A stretch of 64,000 bases of DNA from an uncultured Thermoguttaceae bacterium (GTDB taxonomy: Bacteria > Planctomycetota > Planctomycetia > Pirellulales > Thermoguttaceae). The stretch is from NCBI GenBank assembly GCA_938084835.1, contig CALKER010000020.1, positions 38,248 to 102,247 of the forward strand. Reading direction: 5' to 3'. The notes beneath the pieces were generated by a model, which was not told the origin of the DNA, did no database searches, and was given only the letters and a program-made list of their open reading frames with translations. The position numbers and the translations under genes are program-made. Shown one piece after another: positions 1 through 8,552 of the stretch; positions within the stretch are counted from its first letter, which is position 1; each line of letters starts with the position of its first letter.

Positions 1-2
1 TG

Positions 3-614
3 GGGCGAATTCTTCGGCAGCTGCGCCAGCTGGGAATTGCCGAGCGGACTTTGGTCCTTTTCACTTCAGATAATGGGCCGCATAAGGAGGGCGGGCAGAA
101 TTTCGATCGATTTCGCCCGGCGGGTCCACTTCGCGGGTGGAAACGCGACTTATATGAAGGGGGAATCCGTGTGCCGTTTATTGCGTGGTGGCCGGGAAAA
201 ATTCAACCGGGAAGCGTTTCCGATCACATCGGCTACTTCGGGGATTTCATGGCTACAGCGGCAGAGCTAGCCGGTCTGTGCCTCCCGTCCGAACTTGATT
301 CGATCAGTTTTGTTCCTACCCTTTTGGGCCGCCGGGATGAGCAAAAGCAGCATCGATACCTTTATTGGGAGTTTTACGAACGGGGCTCCGCGCAGGCAGT
401 TCGCGCGGGCAAGTGGAAGGCTGTCCGAAAGCCAATGATATACGGACGCACCGAGCTCTATGACCTTGAATTGGATATTGGCGAACAGAATGATCTTGCC
501 GCGCAATTTCCGGACGTAGTGCAGCAGTTAGAGGGATTTATGGCCGAAGCTCATGTCCCTTCTCCTCGCTGGCAGGTACCCCCGCCTCCTTCCGAGGTAA
601 AGCAAAAACCGTAG
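3..614 (+). CDS. Sulfatase, C-terminal part (cut by window start)
   Basis: The frame is open from the first complete codon at base 3, so this is the 3' end of a longer gene. The visible 203 residues begin just before the strand and metal-site motif LVLFTSDNGP that sits in the second half of type I sulfatases. They continue with LYEGGIRVPFIAWWPGKI and a C-terminal ELYDLELDIGEQNDLA segment, both typical of arylsulfatases that hydrolyse sulfate esters of sugars. The formylglycine motif and signal peptide lie upstream of the window, so substrate class cannot be judged. The tail is proline-rich. It is probably secreted or periplasmic, like the other three sulfatases in the window. Confidence 0.9.
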   Translation, partial: GRILRQLRQLGIAERTLVLFTSDNGPHKEGGQNFDRFRPAGPLRGWKRDLYEGGIRVPFIAWWPGKIQPGSVSDHIGYFGDFMATAAELAGLCLPSELDSISFVPTLLGRRDEQKQHRYLYWEFYERGSAQAVRAGKWKAVRKPMIYGRTELYDLELDIGEQNDLAAQFPDVVQQLEGFMAEAHVPSPRWQVPPPPSEVKQKP

Positions 615-2274
615 CGAGATCTTTTAGGGAACATGCTATCCGTTGGTGAGAGCCGGGGGCTATGGGACTTGAGGCTTTGCCGGGGAGGTGTTGTCGCGTG
701 GGGAAGGCGGCCATTCGGAGTTTCAGGCTCGGCAGGCTCGTTGTCGGCAGGTTTTGGAGGCTAGCTCTATCAGACTTTTGATAGAGGCATTTGATTGTAG
801 GTCAGATCTCCTTGCGCAAACCGTGGCTAGTTAACCCTGCAGTGCTTGGCCGATTGATTGCCTGACCATTAAGGTGATTGTGCAACCAACAACGGAGACG
901 AAAACAGGTTTTATCTTTTTCCCTGGTCAAGACCAACATTAGGCAAATTGGAGCAAGCTGGCGTCGTTGTTAATGCCAGGTGCCTTAAGTTTGGGTGGAG
1001 GTGGGCGCCCTGCGGTGAAATGGTCTGATTACCCCGCGCTGATGTCAACAGCCTTCGCCAAGTGACGAATATGGGGATATTAGATTAATTTTGAAGCGGC
1101 TAGAGATCGCACCGGCGGAACAATCTTCCGATCTATCTCGCTCATAAAGGGGACCGGTGTTCGAATCGGAACTGAGGGTAATTGCTAAGGCTGCCCACCG
1201 GCAGATCGTGCGGATCGGACCGTTGCAAGAACCGGTGGCACTCTGACTCATCCCAAAAACCTCATGAACGAGCTGGCCACGGCCCGAATTGTGTTTGCTA
1301 AATTCGTTTATCACGACAAATGGCTCCGCTCAGTGGATGTTTGCCCGGCGGCCGCTTGTGAAACCAAGCCAAGTAAGGGGCCTTTGATAACGTCGTGACC
1401 TCCGATGTCTGTAATGTGCGGACCGATTTTGGAAAGTTAACAAGTCTTCTGGGTCAGTTCCGGACCATTTATCCACATCGTCGTAGTTCACCAAATTCTC
1501 TAGCGTGGTCGCAGGTGATTTAGCGTTATCTACGTCACCTTCAAGAGCTCCTATGGACCAAGTGCGGCGATGTAGTCGCGCGAAACAATCTGCGTTCTGC
1601 GGGGGTACTTGCCTAGGCGCTTCAATATCGTTGTGGCTGGTGGCTTGCGCTCGGGTTTGCGCTCCACCATCGGGATCGACGGTCGGCGTTGAGCGGATGA
1701 ACTTGTACCCTGCGAACCCTCGGCCGGCGAGGACCTACTCCGCAGCCCAGAGGCCAGTGAAAACGCTTTCGTTTTGACCCGTTGCAGCCAGGCGGGAGCC
1801 TACGTTAAGGCGGGAGCGAGGCTGTCGCGCAGCGATTTGGGATAGCTGCAGTCGTATTCGGAAGTGACTGGTCACGTGCTGAACTGCGAAAACACCTGCG
1901 CCTCTTGCAATGGTACTTCTCAGTAATTGGTTTGAAGCACAGGCGATGCCGCGCCGGCCGGCTCTTCTGCTTTGCGATGCCTATGGGTATGTTAAGAAAT
2001 GCATTCTCAACCGCCGGCAGTGTACGCCTGCTGTTGTTGCTGGCGCTACAGCAGAGTTTATCGGCGGAAAATGGTGACGACGTCGACCCGGGTAGCAACT
2101 GGGCGCACGCGCCGCGCGGCGTCAGCCGGTCGGGCTGGTAGGGTAAACAGTTTGCAATCGTTGACAAGCCTTTAAATCGCGATTTCTCCCGCACGTTTGC
2201 TCCCTGAAGGTGCTCATCCTGATTTGCAATCCCACGGCGATTGCTCGTGATAGCGACGTCGCGACTTAATCGGC
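615..2274. other. Gene-poor stretch of 1.7 kb
   Basis: No reading frame here resembles a known family, has a good ribosome-binding site, or shows the codon pattern of the neighbouring genes. The one local structure noted is the small hairpin at 765-786. The rest may be intergenic or fully decayed sequence. Confidence 0.5.
765..786. repeat. 8-bp inverted repeat, possible terminator hairpin
   Basis: CTCTATCA and TGATAGAG form a perfect 8-bp stem around a 6-nt loop about 150 bases after the sulfatase stop codon. No T-run follows, so terminator function is uncertain. Confidence 0.4.
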
Positions 2275-3060
2275 TTACAACAGCAAGAAGGCCGATTTTA
2301 GTGAAAAGTACATTCCTAAGGCAATGAACACACAAGCCGTCATTCGCCGCCCCCAGCATTCAGCCTGCGTGAGCATGTTATAAGTGCGTGCCAGCGACCG
2401 CGCTCCGTAAGCTAGCACAAAGGCCACCAGTATTACCGGCAGCGAGGTGCCGACGCCGTAAATCAATGGTAGGATCAAGCTGCCACCGCTAACGGTAGTG
2501 GGAGGAAGATTGATACCCACCTTGCTTAGTTCGGCCAGTATTATGGGGGCTTCCGAACCCACGATTAAAGCAACGAGCCCGAAAAACCACAAGGCTGAGG
2601 TGGGGCAAAACGACAGGGCAAGCAGCACCCCAAGTGCCAGGGCACCCCAAATGCCCATAGCGTCCACCCATTGGTGAGCCTGGCGCCCGATCGGTACGAT
2701 CCCCACAGTGATCTGCACCATCTCCAGCAGCAACATTCCCGCCAACAAAAATACTGGGCCTAATACCAGATACATGTACTTCTGAAGGAACAAAGAGACT
2801 GCCGGTATGGAGAGGGCCGCGGCTGAGATCACCGTCGCCAGCGCCAAATAGGTCATGCTACGCCCGAGAGTGTACAGCCAACCGGCAACAATCACCGCAC
2901 GCGGATCCCCTATCTTGCGTCCCAGATAGGAGATGGCAGCGATATTGGTTGCCAGTGGGCAGGGACTGATGGAGGTAAGCACTCCGAGGTATAACGCAGC
3001 TAGCAGGTACAACGCGGTGGTGTACATGAGCGTTTGACTCGCTAAGATGTTAGATCTCAC
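2275..3060 (-). CDS. arsG: CcdA/DsbD-like membrane protein, ArsG-type organoarsenical efflux permease
   Basis: A 261-residue polytopic membrane protein of the CcdA/DsbD superfamily with about six or seven hydrophobic helices. It carries the paired cysteine-proline motifs of this family: SPCPLATN near residue 33 and SFCPTSALW near residue 150. Proteins with this form next to an ArsF-like thioredoxin protein are assigned to the ArsG family, inner-membrane permeases proposed to export reduced aromatic arsenicals. It is the last gene of a minus-strand trio, 62 bases after the ArsF-like gene, so co-transcription is likely. The GTG start at 3060 has no strong Shine-Dalgarno; an ATG at 3027 is an alternative. 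A cytochrome-c-biogenesis or other thiol-transfer role cannot be excluded from sequence alone. Confidence 0.72.
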   Translation of the reverse strand: MRSNILASQTLMYTTALYLLAALYLGVLTSISPCPLATNIAAISYLGRKIGDPRAVIVAGWLYTLGRSMTYLALATVISAAALSIPAVSLFLQKYMYLVLGPVFLLAGMLLLEMVQITVGIVPIGRQAHQWVDAMGIWGALALGVLLALSFCPTSALWFFGLVALIVGSEAPIILAELSKVGINLPPTTVSGGSLILPLIYGVGTSLPVILVAFVLAYGARSLARTYNMLTQAECWGRRMTACVFIALGMYFSLKSAFLLL

Positions 3061-3122
3061 TTCGCTTCGACTGCTTAGGCGTGATGAAAGGGTTGATAAT
3101 CCCGTCTGCCTAGGATATCAGC

Positions 3123-3845
3123 TCAGCTTGGTACCAAAGCTGGTCGCAATGAGGTAGTCGCCAATAGGTGGCGTGGGTCCCCCGGCGCCATGCTTGACGC
3201 AGTCGGTTGCAACCCGGCCGAGGACGAAGATGCTGCAGCCTTGCTAGCCGGCAACATGCTTTCGATCTGCTCTCGCACGTATTTTGCGAAAGCCGCTCTG
3301 TCCCGGACAAGCATCCATACGCTGGGCAAGCTTCTCCATCGCTTTACTTGATGATTGCTTTCGGCAGCGAGCACGACCATCGGCATGGCGATGTTGAACT
3401 CGCGCGCCAAAGCAGCATAGGAGGGTTGCTCGAAATTGACCGACTTGAAGACTACTGTTCCCTGTCTGACCTGGTCCGAGAAGTAACTTTCCACTATTTC
3501 CCGAGTGAGCGACTCAATTAGCAGACAGGTCGGACATCGCTGAGAGCCATGAAAGTAGTAGACCACCAGCACTTCGTCGCTAGGGCGTGCACTGGAATTG
3601 GCCGATGAAGCGCCGACCGGATTATTAGCACCCTCGGAGGCCGCTGGTGTTGGGTTTCCGGCAATGCTGTGACCGGGGGCGAAACCACCCTGCTTCCGCA
3701 GTGCCCGTAATTCCTCTGCGATCTGAGCCAAGTGAGGCTGCAATTGCGAGGCAGCCTGCATGTCCAGAGCCCTGGCAATAAGCAGCACCAGGGTAGCGGA
3801 AAAGAAGGCAATCAAGCAAACGGCGAACGCATTTTTCAGTTCCAC
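3123..3845 (-). CDS. arsF: ArsF-like thioredoxin-fold protein, membrane-anchored
   Basis: A 240-residue protein with one N-terminal membrane anchor (residues 5-27), a variable linker, and a thioredoxin-like domain from about residue 90 holding the redox pair in SQRCPTCLLIE. The order and spacing match the family named as nitrophenyl compound nitroreductase subunit ArsF, found next to ArsG. In that family it is thought to help reduce nitro-aromatic arsenicals before efflux. The last 40 residues are Ser/Ala/Pro-rich and look disordered. The start is a GTG preceded by AAGGAG at good spacing. It lies between the DGC-type gene and the permease on the same strand. Confidence 0.7.
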   Translation of the reverse strand: MELKNAFAVCLIAFFSATLVLLIARALDMQAASQLQPHLAQIAEELRALRKQGGFAPGHSIAGNPTPAASEGANNPVGASSANSSARPSDEVLVVYYFHGSQRCPTCLLIESLTREIVESYFSDQVRQGTVVFKSVNFEQPSYAALAREFNIAMPMVVLAAESNHQVKRWRSLPSVWMLVRDRAAFAKYVREQIESMLPASKAAASSSSAGLQPTASSMAPGDPRHLLATTSLRPALVPS

Positions 3846-3879
3846 GTTTGGGCTCCTTTTCTTAAATGACGACTGCGGC

Positions 3880-4278
3880 CTAGTCTGAGAGTCCTTTAGC
3901 CGCCTGGATCACACGGCAAATGCTATTGTGGGTATGCAAGCTGCGACTTCTCTCCTTTCCCAGTCGATTAGCCGCAAGTGCGGCGTAATAGGATAAACCC
4001 TTGTGTCGGAGGGGATTCGTGGCGTCGCTTAGTCCCCGACCGTCAATAACCAGATTAGTGAGGGCTGCTTCGGTTGAGGTCGTAATGCCGCTCACACGCG
4101 CGGCGATCCTTGCCCGACCATAGAGGCTGCCTAAGCCCAGCTCAGTCAACTGCCGGGCTGCTTGACCGGCTAAGCATCCCAGGTTCGACGCGCTAGGGCA
4201 AGAGAAGATCGTTTTTATTGACGAGGGACACAGGCACGACAGCCCATAGGCATCGGCCTGTTTTGTGTTTTCGCTCAT
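3880..4278 (-). CDS. DGC-type putative zinc-binding protein, ArsE-like, with missing cysteines
   Basis: A 132-residue protein aligning by eye with the DGC family of putative zinc-binding proteins. The N-terminal cysteines (CLCP, FSCPSAS) and the QAARQLTELGLG helix are kept. Positions that are normally cysteine in the family are replaced: the FCLAG cysteine is Gly54, and the DGC..DC pair reads DGRGLSD (Arg81, Asp85). This may mean a changed metal site, lost function, or a divergent ArsE subtype. It is first in the trio with ArsF and ArsG, which suggests it is the ArsE partner; that link is inference. The ATG at 4278 has AGAGGA just upstream. Confidence 0.6.
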   Translation of the reverse strand: MSENTKQADAYGLSCLCPSSIKTIFSCPSASNLGCLAGQAARQLTELGLGSLYGRARIAARVSGITTSTEAALTNLVIDGRGLSDATNPLRHKGLSYYAALAANRLGKERSRSLHTHNSICRVIQAAKGLSD

Positions 4279-4344
4279 AGAAGTCCTCTGCATTGGTGAG
4301 CTTCGGTTGGGGCCTTACGTCGGCAAGCTGGTTTTAAAAATTGG

Positions 4345-4361
4345 CTGGTTGACTCAACCAG
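4345..4361. promoter_or_regulatory. Perfect 17-bp palindrome before the ars-like operon
   Basis: CTGGTTGA-C-TCAACCAG is a perfect 8-1-8 palindrome about 70 bases upstream of the first gene of the minus-strand trio. Position and symmetry suit a dimeric repressor operator. No regulator gene lies nearby in the window. Confidence 0.55.
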
Positions 4362-5903
4362 ATAGGTTATGGCTCCCTGGGTTGGCAAATCCGCTGCTGC
4401 AAGGTGTTGCAACGATAACCTGGACTCAAGGTGCGATTGTGAGGCTGAACCTGGGCCAGGGCGACTGCGGCCACGTGGCGGCTGGGCTTCATAGCAGTTG
4501 TTTCGGCATACTACCCGGCGGAGATGTTGTCCCGTCAGAGGTTTCGAACTTTACCGTCCCAAGAGTTGGTATGGCATCCGTCGCCGGCGATGAGGATCTA
4601 GTGGCAGACTAACGCATTTATACGCAATAACCGGCTCTAATCGGTTTTTTTATGGTCTGACTTCTCGGTTCTTCTTCGGCGCTGCCCACTCCGGCGACCG
4701 CCCCGGCACCAACCGTACTGTTCGACCCGAGTGCCCTCTAACGAAAATAACCGGCAGCGACTTAGCAATCCCTCGCACAACACCGTCGTGGTACCTAAGT
4801 TTGCCGCGGAGCCGACAGTCGTACCGCTTACTTCGTCAACGACAGATTTGGTGACTTCGGCGCAGAGGTGATCGCGGTGGCCTGGTGTGGGCGGGACTTT
4901 CGTCACCGCGCAGGCCGGGGTATCGTTATCAGTCCCTCGGTTTGGTAGCCTCCAAACAGGCGACCATCCACAAATGGCAATAGCACTCTGTGATAAGGGC
5001 TCCTATCCTTACCCCGGATGGAGGCAATGTCCGCGAGCTTTAACTGTGCCCTTGCCACCGACCGGTCGGGTGGGTCCTGGAGTCCGTAGTCCCAACTTCC
5101 TGCAAGCAAAAACCGGGATGACAGGAGGCCGTATCCGAAAGTGCATCCCTGGATTTTGGAAAGACCACACCGGTCGGGTTAGCTGCGGTATAGAGTTTGA
5201 AAGAAAATGTGCCCCGCATTGGCCAGACACTCATGGCTGATTGGCCGCGCAACCCTTTCATAACAAAGCACATTTTGCTAGCGAAGCACACTTTCTCGCA
5301 ACGGCGATTTCATCGCTTACGGTGAGCGCACCTTAACGAGGGCTTTGACCTCGGCGTCAATCAAAAGCCCCATCACCAATACGCGGAAACGGTCGATTTG
5401 GTTCTTATGGACGATCTTTTTGCCGTCAGCACTTCTGTCCCATCCTCCTCGGCCTCCCTAAGGGTTGTTGGTCTACAGACGTCCCGCGCTTACATCAACT
5501 CGCGTCAAAATTGTGATGAATTTTGTGTATTTTTCCCTGGTCGGCTCCTAGCCGACCAACACGAAGTTACGTCGCTAAACCAACCAGAACACCTAGCACG
5601 AATACTACTCATAGCGATTGCCACCGGCGCAAATCCCGAAATGTTGTTCCCACGCAGCACAGTGGCATTCCAGGATTCTGCCCAATCAGGTGCCTTCTCT
5701 GGGGCAACTCCGCGAAACGTTGCCGACCTCTATGATGGCTCGACCGCAATGTGGCGGGAAGCATAGCCTTAAGCTTCCTTCTGCCCAGGGTGCTCGGCGA
5801 ATGCGTCCCACAACTCTGCGGGCTCCACGATTAGTAGTGCGACGTGGCCCCACGAGGTCGCCGACTCACGTAGGGGTGCCAGGGCTTAACACCTCCTTCG
5901 AAT

Positions 5904-5935
5904 TTAATTGGCTATTTTACTAAATAGCCAATTAA
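5904..5935. repeat. Perfect 14-bp AT-rich inverted repeat with 4-nt loop
   Basis: TTAATTGGCTATTT and AAATAGCCAATTAA flank the loop TACT. It is the longest perfect stem I found in the window. It lies far from any convincing gene, so it could be a bidirectional terminator left by lost genes, a repressor operator, or part of a vanished mobile element. Confidence 0.6.
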
Positions 5936-7277
5936 CGTCAAGCCATTTTTCAATCTGGGCGTGAAGATGTGTGGCGGGCTTTTTCATGCAGTGCTGGGTG
6001 GGGAGAAAAATTGTTCAGGAGGATGAGCAAATTGTTTGGTACAATAGGGCCTCAAGACTCCAGGCAAGCCTAAAAACCACACAAGCGGGGTTTCAGTCCT
6101 CGGTGTCAATCCTCGGGGATGGAGAAAAAGTTTATCGATTAGCCCTCTCAGTTTCCATTAAATGGCTGTCCTCGGATCCTGCTTTGGAGGCGACCAAAGG
6201 GGTGCGCGGACGTTCAGTGGACTTGGTGATCGGGAGGCACGCCCTCTGAGTGGGTGAAAAGTTAAGTCGAGAGAAAATGCCTCTACGGGACGAGGATTGC
6301 GGTGTGTCAGGTCAGGCAAGGTGTTTTGTCGACGCTGCGGTCCGCGATGCGATTTAAGCCCGGTGGAACAAGCAGTTAAATCGTTGCACTGTGTGGCCCA
6401 ATGGGACGCTCTTGAAAGCTCTACCACAGGTGTCGAAAGTGTTTTTTCCGGGGCGCTGGCGTCCGTTTTAATCCGCGCATTCAGCTCTCGCACTAGCTTC
6501 GGGAGGGCCAAGCGTGTACGGGATCCTCAGCGTGTGTGGAAGGCCATTAAAGAGGCAGGAATGTTTGACGAGTCGTTGGACCCGGCACGATTTGCGATAC
6601 TGAGAAAGCGAAAGCGGCGGCAATGGTGTTTCCAAGGAGGCTACGGCAAAGGTGTTTGTAAAGGACCCTGAGCTGCTACAAAGGTCGATCTCAAAGAAGC
6701 ACTTGGGTCGCGTGCCGCCGCTTTTGGATTCCACCTATGCCTTGCCCCTTTTGAGGGAGGCACCGGTGATGCATGGTCGTGGGGTTGATGCTCGGAGGGC
6801 AATGAGCAGCGCGGCTGAATAGTCCCTCGCGTGCGGAAAGTGATCGAGGAACTAGCTCGTTGGTACCAGAAGTTAAGGGTACCACCACGTGGCGGCTCTA
6901 CCGTCCCGCGGCGTGGCGTGGTTTAGCGCGGTCGAATAGTTTGGAAAAGAACCGCAGTCGAATGAAATGCGCGGAATCTCGTTGGTGGGGACTCTTCGGA
7001 AGCACGGCGGAGATAGAATCGGTGGTCAAAGGGATCCATGGAATGAATCAAGAGTCGCGATGTCCTGGAACAACTTCCAGGCGTAATCTTTCCGGCAGGT
7101 TTGGGCGATTTGGTTCCACCACGATTCGCACGCCTTGGCGTACGGAAGCGCGGCATGGCTATCTATTCGCACGTCGTGCTCAAGTCCCAATTTTCTCCGG
7201 TCCCAATCTAAGAGCTTTGTTACACCTGTAATGCGATCCTTAGCCATCATTGCGTTAACTTTAGGGCCGGTCAAAAA

Positions 7278-7306
7278 GGGAGCATGGTGATTTGAACCCA
7301 CGACCT
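7278..7306 (-). other. tRNA 3'-end-like fragment (remnant)
   Basis: On the minus strand this reads like the T-arm and acceptor end of a tRNA, including AGGTCGTGGGTTCAAATC. The T-stem is broken by mismatches, as if two bases were lost, and no D-arm or anticodon arm precedes it. It is not a functional tRNA gene; it may be a duplicated tRNA end such as an old attachment site. Confidence 0.3.
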
Positions 7307-7366
7307 ATAGGTGTATTTGTCAACGACTTGTATCGATCATTCCAAAAGAAACAGGGGTCCGAAATT

Positions 7367-8233
7367 ATGAGACTGAACCGAAGAACTTTTGTTGTCGGAC
7401 TGGCGGGGAGTTCGGTTTTGATTCGCCCTGCTTTCGGAGCGAACTGCCTGCCTGATGTAACACCCCGATTTAAAATTGGCGCTTGTGATTGGTCGTTGGG
7501 GGCCACCTGCCAGGTGAAAGCATTGGACATCGCCAAGGAAATTGGGTTGGATGGTGTCCAGGTTAGTTTTCGCACGGTGGAGTCAGGCGAGGATCTGCGG
7601 GAAGAAGATGCCCGGGGGCGTTATCGGGCCAAATCGGCCGAGTTGGGTGTTGATATTTGTTCACTAGCCATGGGAGGGCTTAATCGGGTGCCCTTGGCGA
7701 TCCACGATCAGGCCGAACAGTGGGTTCGCGAGTGTATTGAGGTGATGCCGCTGCTCGGGCAGAAGGTGGTGCTCCTTGCTTTCTTCGGTCAAGGTGATCT
7801 TCGCAATAAACCCGATTGGCAGCAGATGGTGATCGAGCGGTTGCGTCGCCTTGCGCCGCAGGCAGAAAAAGCCGGAGTGATCCTTGGCATCGAAAGTACC
7901 CTGGATGCTGCAGGTCATCTACGAATCCTCCGCGCTGTGGACTCGCCCGCTGTAAAGGTCTATTACGACATGTTAAACATGCTCCACCAAGGCTACGATC
8001 CATACGAAGATATGCGCCAGCTTGGAGGAGATGTAATTTGCGAAATCCATTGTAAAGAGTCCGGTACCATTCTGGGGAAAGGAAGGCTTGACTTTCCCCG
8101 TATTAAAGCCATCCTCGATGACTTTGGGTGGAAAGGATGGCTCGTCTTGGAAGGTGCCGTGGATCCTGCCTTGGGACTTGTGGAAAGCTACAAAAGAAAC
8201 GCCGAATACTTGCGCAAAGTGTTTTTGTGTTGA
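7367..8233 (+). CDS. Tat-exported sugar phosphate isomerase/epimerase-like TIM-barrel protein
   Basis: A 288-residue protein of the xylose-isomerase-like TIM-barrel superfamily (AP_endonuc_2 fold). It starts with a twin-arginine signal (LNRRTFVVGLAG), so the ATG at 7367 is preferred over earlier in-frame starts; AGGGG lies upstream. Barrel segments are recognisable, including FKIGACDWSLG at the first strand, GIEST mid-protein, YYDMLNM, and CEIHCKESG near the end, holding the Asp, Glu and His residues typical of the metal site. Such proteins isomerise or epimerise keto-sugars or inositols. Export and the downstream isomerase-like protein suggest carbohydrate catabolism. The exact substrate cannot be read from sequence. 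Confidence 0.82.
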   Translation: MRLNRRTFVVGLAGSSVLIRPAFGANCLPDVTPRFKIGACDWSLGATCQVKALDIAKEIGLDGVQVSFRTVESGEDLREEDARGRYRAKSAELGVDICSLAMGGLNRVPLAIHDQAEQWVRECIEVMPLLGQKVVLLAFFGQGDLRNKPDWQQMVIERLRRLAPQAEKAGVILGIESTLDAAGHLRILRAVDSPAVKVYYDMLNMLHQGYDPYEDMRQLGGDVICEIHCKESGTILGKGRLDFPRIKAILDDFGWKGWLVLEGAVDPALGLVESYKRNAEYLRKVFLC

Positions 8234-8552
8234 CGTCCTCGAGGCAGGGCGCTTAGTTTTTTCCCGCAGGAGGCAGCGAATAAAAAATTGTTTTTCCCCG
8301 GTATCGGATGTAAGATACAATCCGGACGAATTTAACTGCAGATGGTGCTGTAGGCGATCCGGTGCATTTTCGCTTGAGTGGTCTACAACTCAAGCAGAGG
8401 ATCAGCAAATTTGAGGGGTGGTAAACAGCTGCAAAGGGCGGCGCATTTTTGCTGAGCCAGAGAGGAAAAACTGTACGCGACTTTCGCCAGAAAACGCGGA
8501 GAGGTAGATTTCGCTTTGGGGATGAATCAGTGTAAGCTCGGGAGATGAACCT
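8234..8552. other. Intergenic spacer
   Basis: Holds only short AT-rich tracts and the GGGAG ribosome-binding site of the next gene. No convincing promoter pair or structured element was seen. Confidence 0.5.

Larger units (their letters stand above)
4279..7366. other. Gene-poor stretch of 3.1 kb
   Basis: The largest empty stretch in the window. Short frames on both strands lack recognisable domains and ribosome-binding sites. It holds the operator-like palindrome near 4350, the long inverted repeat at 5904-5935 and a tRNA-like fragment at 7278-7306. A frame at 6297-6671 has a basic C-terminal half but resembles nothing I recognise. Decayed genes or an old insertion are possible; no transposase or integrase trace was seen. 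Confidence 0.5.

Noticed and set aside
1150..1165. GTTCGAATC word resembling a tRNA T-loop
   Set aside because: The flanks do not form a T-stem or any other tRNA arm.
6297..6671. Open frame with a basic C-terminal half in the empty region
   Set aside because: No domain, no ribosome-binding site and unusual composition; reported only as part of the gene-poor stretch.
8515..8552. GGGGATGAATC and GGGAGATGAACC, like type I-E repeat ends
   Set aside because: They are only 24 bases apart with no further units; one is part of a ribosome-binding site.
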